Shown piece after piece: positions 49,022-51,363 of a stretch of 51,363 bases of DNA. The notes beneath the pieces are model-generated. The model had not been told where the DNA came from, made no database searches, and saw only the letters and a list, made by a program, of their open reading frames with translations. Source of the stretch: Epsilonproteobacteria bacterium UBA6211 (lineage in GTDB: Bacteria; Campylobacterota; Campylobacteria; Campylobacterales; Arcobacteraceae); NCBI GenBank assembly GCA_002421845.1, contig DISL01000042.1, positions 1-51,363 of the forward strand. The letters are read 5' to 3'. Each line of letters begins with the position of its first letter. The first letter of the stretch is position 1. A program made the position numbers and the translations under genes.

Positions 49022-51076
49022 CTAAAACTTATACTTCATACCGACATAATAGTTTGCTTTTTCTATAGCACCCAAATCATCATCAAGAGTTTTCCCAAAC
49101 ACATTATCAACTCCTGCAAAAAGATCCGTATTTTTGAAAGCATTTGAATATACAACTTTTACGTTTGTAAGACTAAAACCGCCTATTTTTTCATTGTCGC
49201 TATTTGTTTGTTTGCCAACATATTTTGTAATACTTCGTAGCTCAATATCTCCTCTTGGGAAATAGCTTAATGTCAAACTAGCTAGATTTTCAGGAGTATA
49301 AGTAAGCTTTGTATTATCCGTTTTGTTTTTTGCATCTATATCACTATAAGTTACTTTTGCCATAAAATCATCTCTAGGACTTACCGCAAAACTACTTTCA
49401 TACCCTTTTATCTCACTTTTTGATACATTTTCAAAACTTGTATAATTTGTACTAGTAACTTGAGAAATCCTATCTTTTATATCTGTTTTAAAAGCAGTTA
49501 CATCAAAACTCCAAATATCACCTTTTGTGATAAATCCAAGCTCCACAGTTTCGCTTGTTTCAGGTTTTAAATCCCAAGTTGTAGTTTTTCCTGCCGTTGT
49601 ATCTATTACTGTAGCTCCTAGCATTTTCTTACCATTTGGACTAGTTTGATCCACATAAAGTTCTCTATCATCGGGAGCCCTAAAGCCTTGTGAGTAGTTT
49701 GCTTTTAGTTTGGTGTTTGAAGCTATATCATAAGTACCACCAAAGCTTACTGATGTCTCACCATCACCTATAGTATCTTTGTCATACCTTGCACCATACA
49801 CTAGATTTAGTTTTTCTAGTAGTCTATATTCGTGTTGTGCAAAAATTGCTTTATATTTTCTATCATCTTGATTGTAAGCCGTTGATTTTACATCAGTTAT
49901 TCTATAGTCAAGTCCTGCTAGTATTCTATTGCCTTCAGCTATAGAATAAGTTGTTAAAAGGTCATTATTTATATGTTTGATAGTTGATTTATTTACGCTT
50001 GATAGAGAATCTTCCTTTGAAGCATATCCAAGTTCTTCCCACAGTGCCGTATAAACTTTTCTATCTTTATCATATTTTGAATAAGATATATTGTATTTTA
50101 ATTCCAAGCTATCGTTTGGATTCCATGTAAGACTTGAGCCAAGTGTGATTCTTTTGTTTTCATCAAACTGCTCTGAAGGGATATATTTTGCTTTGATAGT
50201 ATTGCCAGCTTGTAAATAAGCAGTTTCATACATATTACTTATATACTCGGCATTTTTATCCTCTTTTAGGTAACTTATATCAAAATCTATTTTGAAATAG
50301 TCATTTATCATGTGGGTGATACCACTGCCTACACTTTTAAGTTCTAATTCATCTTGATAATCTCTATTTACTAAATATGAATCATCAAGATTATTTCTAA
50401 GTGTTGCCCAGTTACCGATACCTGTAAGTGTTGAAGGTGACTTTTCAACTCCACTTTGCATTACTTTCACATCAGTATTTTGTTTTTTCATAAAAGCATC
50501 TCTTTTGAGATAACTTGAATAAAGCCTATAAGAGGTTTTATCTTTTGAACCATGTACAAATAAATCAGCACCGTTTTTATTTTTGCCGTGAGTGAGTGTC
50601 ACATCACCGCCAAAACTCTCTTTTGGTTTTTTTGTGATGATATTGATAACCCCACCCATAGCATCACTGCCGTAAAGCAAAGACGAACTCCCCTTTACTA
50701 TCTCGATACGTTCTATCATAGACGCAGGAATCCTATCAAGCTCATAAGTCTTACTAAACTCCCCGGTCACTCTTCTGCCGTCTATCAAATAAAGGGTATC
50801 ACCGTGAGCCATACCTCTGATACTCATAGTAGCACCATTGCTTCCTGATGTTTGAAGATATATACTTCCCTCACTGTTTAGTATCTCACCCACATTTGAA
50901 GCACCGCTGTTTTGTATATCTTCAGCACCTATTACGGCAACCTGCATAGGCAAATCAGACACAGAACTTTGCGTTTTCGTACCGATTGTGACCACTTCAT
51001 CAAGCTTGTATATATCATTTGCATACAAAAATGCAGATGTAACCATACTTAAACCAACTATTCTTTTTATATTCAT
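49022..51076 (-). CDS. TonB-dependent receptor
   Basis: A 684-residue outer-membrane receptor. Signal peptide MNIKRIVGLSMVTSAFLYAN, TonB box IYKLDEVVTIGTKTQS, plug with MSIRGMAHGDTLYLIDGRRV and VKGSSSLLYGSDAMGGVINI, and a barrel ending ANYYVGMKYKF with the terminal Phe. It is a paralogue of the frameshifted receptor at 44468 and has the same 43-bp leader element. The plug lacks features of a named siderophore class; the substrate is unknown. Two Fur-like boxes upstream suggest iron control. Confidence 0.92.
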   Translation of the reverse strand: MNIKRIVGLSMVTSAFLYANDIYKLDEVVTIGTKTQSSVSDLPMQVAVIGAEDIQNSGASNVGEILNSEGSIYLQTSGSNGATMSIRGMAHGDTLYLIDGRRVTGEFSKTYELDRIPASMIERIEIVKGSSSLLYGSDAMGGVINIITKKPKESFGGDVTLTHGKNKNGADLFVHGSKDKTSYRLYSSYLKRDAFMKKQNTDVKVMQSGVEKSPSTLTGIGNWATLRNNLDDSYLVNRDYQDELELKSVGSGITHMINDYFKIDFDISYLKEDKNAEYISNMYETAYLQAGNTIKAKYIPSEQFDENKRITLGSSLTWNPNDSLELKYNISYSKYDKDRKVYTALWEELGYASKEDSLSSVNKSTIKHINNDLLTTYSIAEGNRILAGLDYRITDVKSTAYNQDDRKYKAIFAQHEYRLLEKLNLVYGARYDKDTIGDGETSVSFGGTYDIASNTKLKANYSQGFRAPDDRELYVDQTSPNGKKMLGATVIDTTAGKTTTWDLKPETSETVELGFITKGDIWSFDVTAFKTDIKDRISQVTSTNYTSFENVSKSEIKGYESSFAVSPRDDFMAKVTYSDIDAKNKTDNTKLTYTPENLASLTLSYFPRGDIELRSITKYVGKQTNSDNEKIGGFSLTNVKVVYSNAFKNTDLFAGVDNVFGKTLDDDLGAIEKANYYVGMKYKF

Positions 51077-51094
51077 AATATTCCTTTGGTACTG

Positions 51095-51137
51095 TTGGCT
51101 GGCTACTATCTGAAAGATTTGAAGAATTTGCTGGCTA
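51095..51137 (-). promoter_or_regulatory. Receptor leader element, copy 2 (paired TAGCCAGC)
   Basis: The coding strand shows the same 15-base and 17-base blocks as at 46618-46660, with a different 11-base middle. It ends 18 bases before the ATG, so it probably lies in the 5' leader or over the transcription start. Confidence 0.65.
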
Positions 51138-51147
51138 GTAAGTGATT

Positions 51148-51162
51148 TGATAATAATTATTG
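51148..51162. promoter_or_regulatory. Fur-like box upstream of receptor 2 (proximal)
   Basis: TGATAATAATTATTG: perfect left arm and 5/7 right arm of the 7-1-7 Fur core. Confidence 0.5.
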
Positions 51163-51200
51163 AAATAATATATAAAAACGGCTTAAGTGTGGCTTAATTT

Positions 51201-51215
51201 TGAGAATAATTATCA
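51201..51215. promoter_or_regulatory. Fur-like box upstream of receptor 2 (distal)
   Basis: TGAGAATAATTATCA matches TGATAAT-n-ATTATCA with one mismatch. The rest of the region to 51363 is AT-rich with no gene seen. Confidence 0.6.
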
Positions 51216-51363
51216 GTTGTACTTTTATATTCAATCAAATCTTAATCAAAAACAAATATAAATACACAATAATATTGTTTATAGATAAATAATAAATATA
51301 AAAAGTTAATTTTAAATTAAAAAACGATACAATTATTTTAAATAAATGATAATAGGATATTAT

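Overview
The window looks like a chromosomal segment of a Campylobacterota (epsilonproteobacterial) organism, probably of Arcobacteraceae, Sulfurimonas or Sulfurospirillum type. This rests on strong AT-richness, densely packed operons with 1-14 nt overlaps, AAGGA-type ribosome sites, many periplasmic c-type cytochromes and several gene families common in that phylum. The genus cannot be settled from the sequence alone. I saw no rRNA, tRNA, insertion sequence or CRISPR array. No gene-free stretch exceeds 300 bases.

Region 1 (1-11.1 kb) is a redox and stress block. It holds a PEBP-family protein, an FMN-binding oxidoreductase, a Tat-exported multicopper oxidase lipoprotein, Fe-superoxide dismutase, a tri-haem MauG/CcpA-like protein diverging from a di-haem cytochrome, an exported DsrE-like protein, a Crp/Fnr regulator, a flavin monooxygenase with an ABM-domain partner, a CopZ-like cysteine-rich metallochaperone, a SigZ-like ECF sigma factor with a cysteine tail, an MmcQ/YjbR protein and a flavin reductase. 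Three TGTGA-N6-TCACA palindromes serve four promoters here, each centred exactly 29.5 bp from a TATAAT-like hexamer. This is class II activator geometry, and the Crp/Fnr protein encoded among them carries the matching RE...R recognition residues.

Region 2 (11.1-18.1 kb) is housekeeping and miscellaneous: DinD, a DUF3995 protein, two GNAT acetyltransferases, a DUF1330 protein, Tex (TTG start), a UPF0178 protein, a DUF234 protein whose only plausible full-length start is ATA, and two small membrane proteins.

Region 3 (18.1-28.1 kb) is an iron locus. A tightly coupled operon (imelysin, DUF1111 di-haem protein, second imelysin-like protein, sterol-desaturase-family protein, di-haem peroxidase) diverges from an FbpABC-type ferric ABC transporter. 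Two Fur-like boxes lie in the shared promoter region. An exported acetolactate-decarboxylase-like protein follows.

Region 4 (28.1-38.8 kb) is a siderophore-import operon of the Ybt/Irt type: a TonB receptor, two half ABC transporters and an RhtX/FptX-like MFS protein. A second MFS protein, an MntP manganese exporter and a Zn-type CDF exporter complete the operon. A divergent AraC regulator and a Fur-like site sit at its head. No siderophore synthesis genes are visible, so the cell may use siderophores made by others. An AbiEi/AbiEii toxin-antitoxin pair (38.8-40.5 kb) follows.

Region 5 (40.7-51.4 kb) is a long one-direction block: TonB receptor, Spy/CpxP-like protein, EAL protein, membrane GGDEF protein, second (frameshifted) TonB receptor, NMT1-type substrate-binding protein, permease, ATPase and NnrS. 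The two receptor genes share a striking leader element: two TAGCCAGC direct repeats exactly 32 bp apart in perfectly conserved blocks. It lies between Fur-like sites and the start codon. This element, the TonB-ABC-NnrS gene set and the Crp-type regulon are the strongest candidates for undescribed biology.
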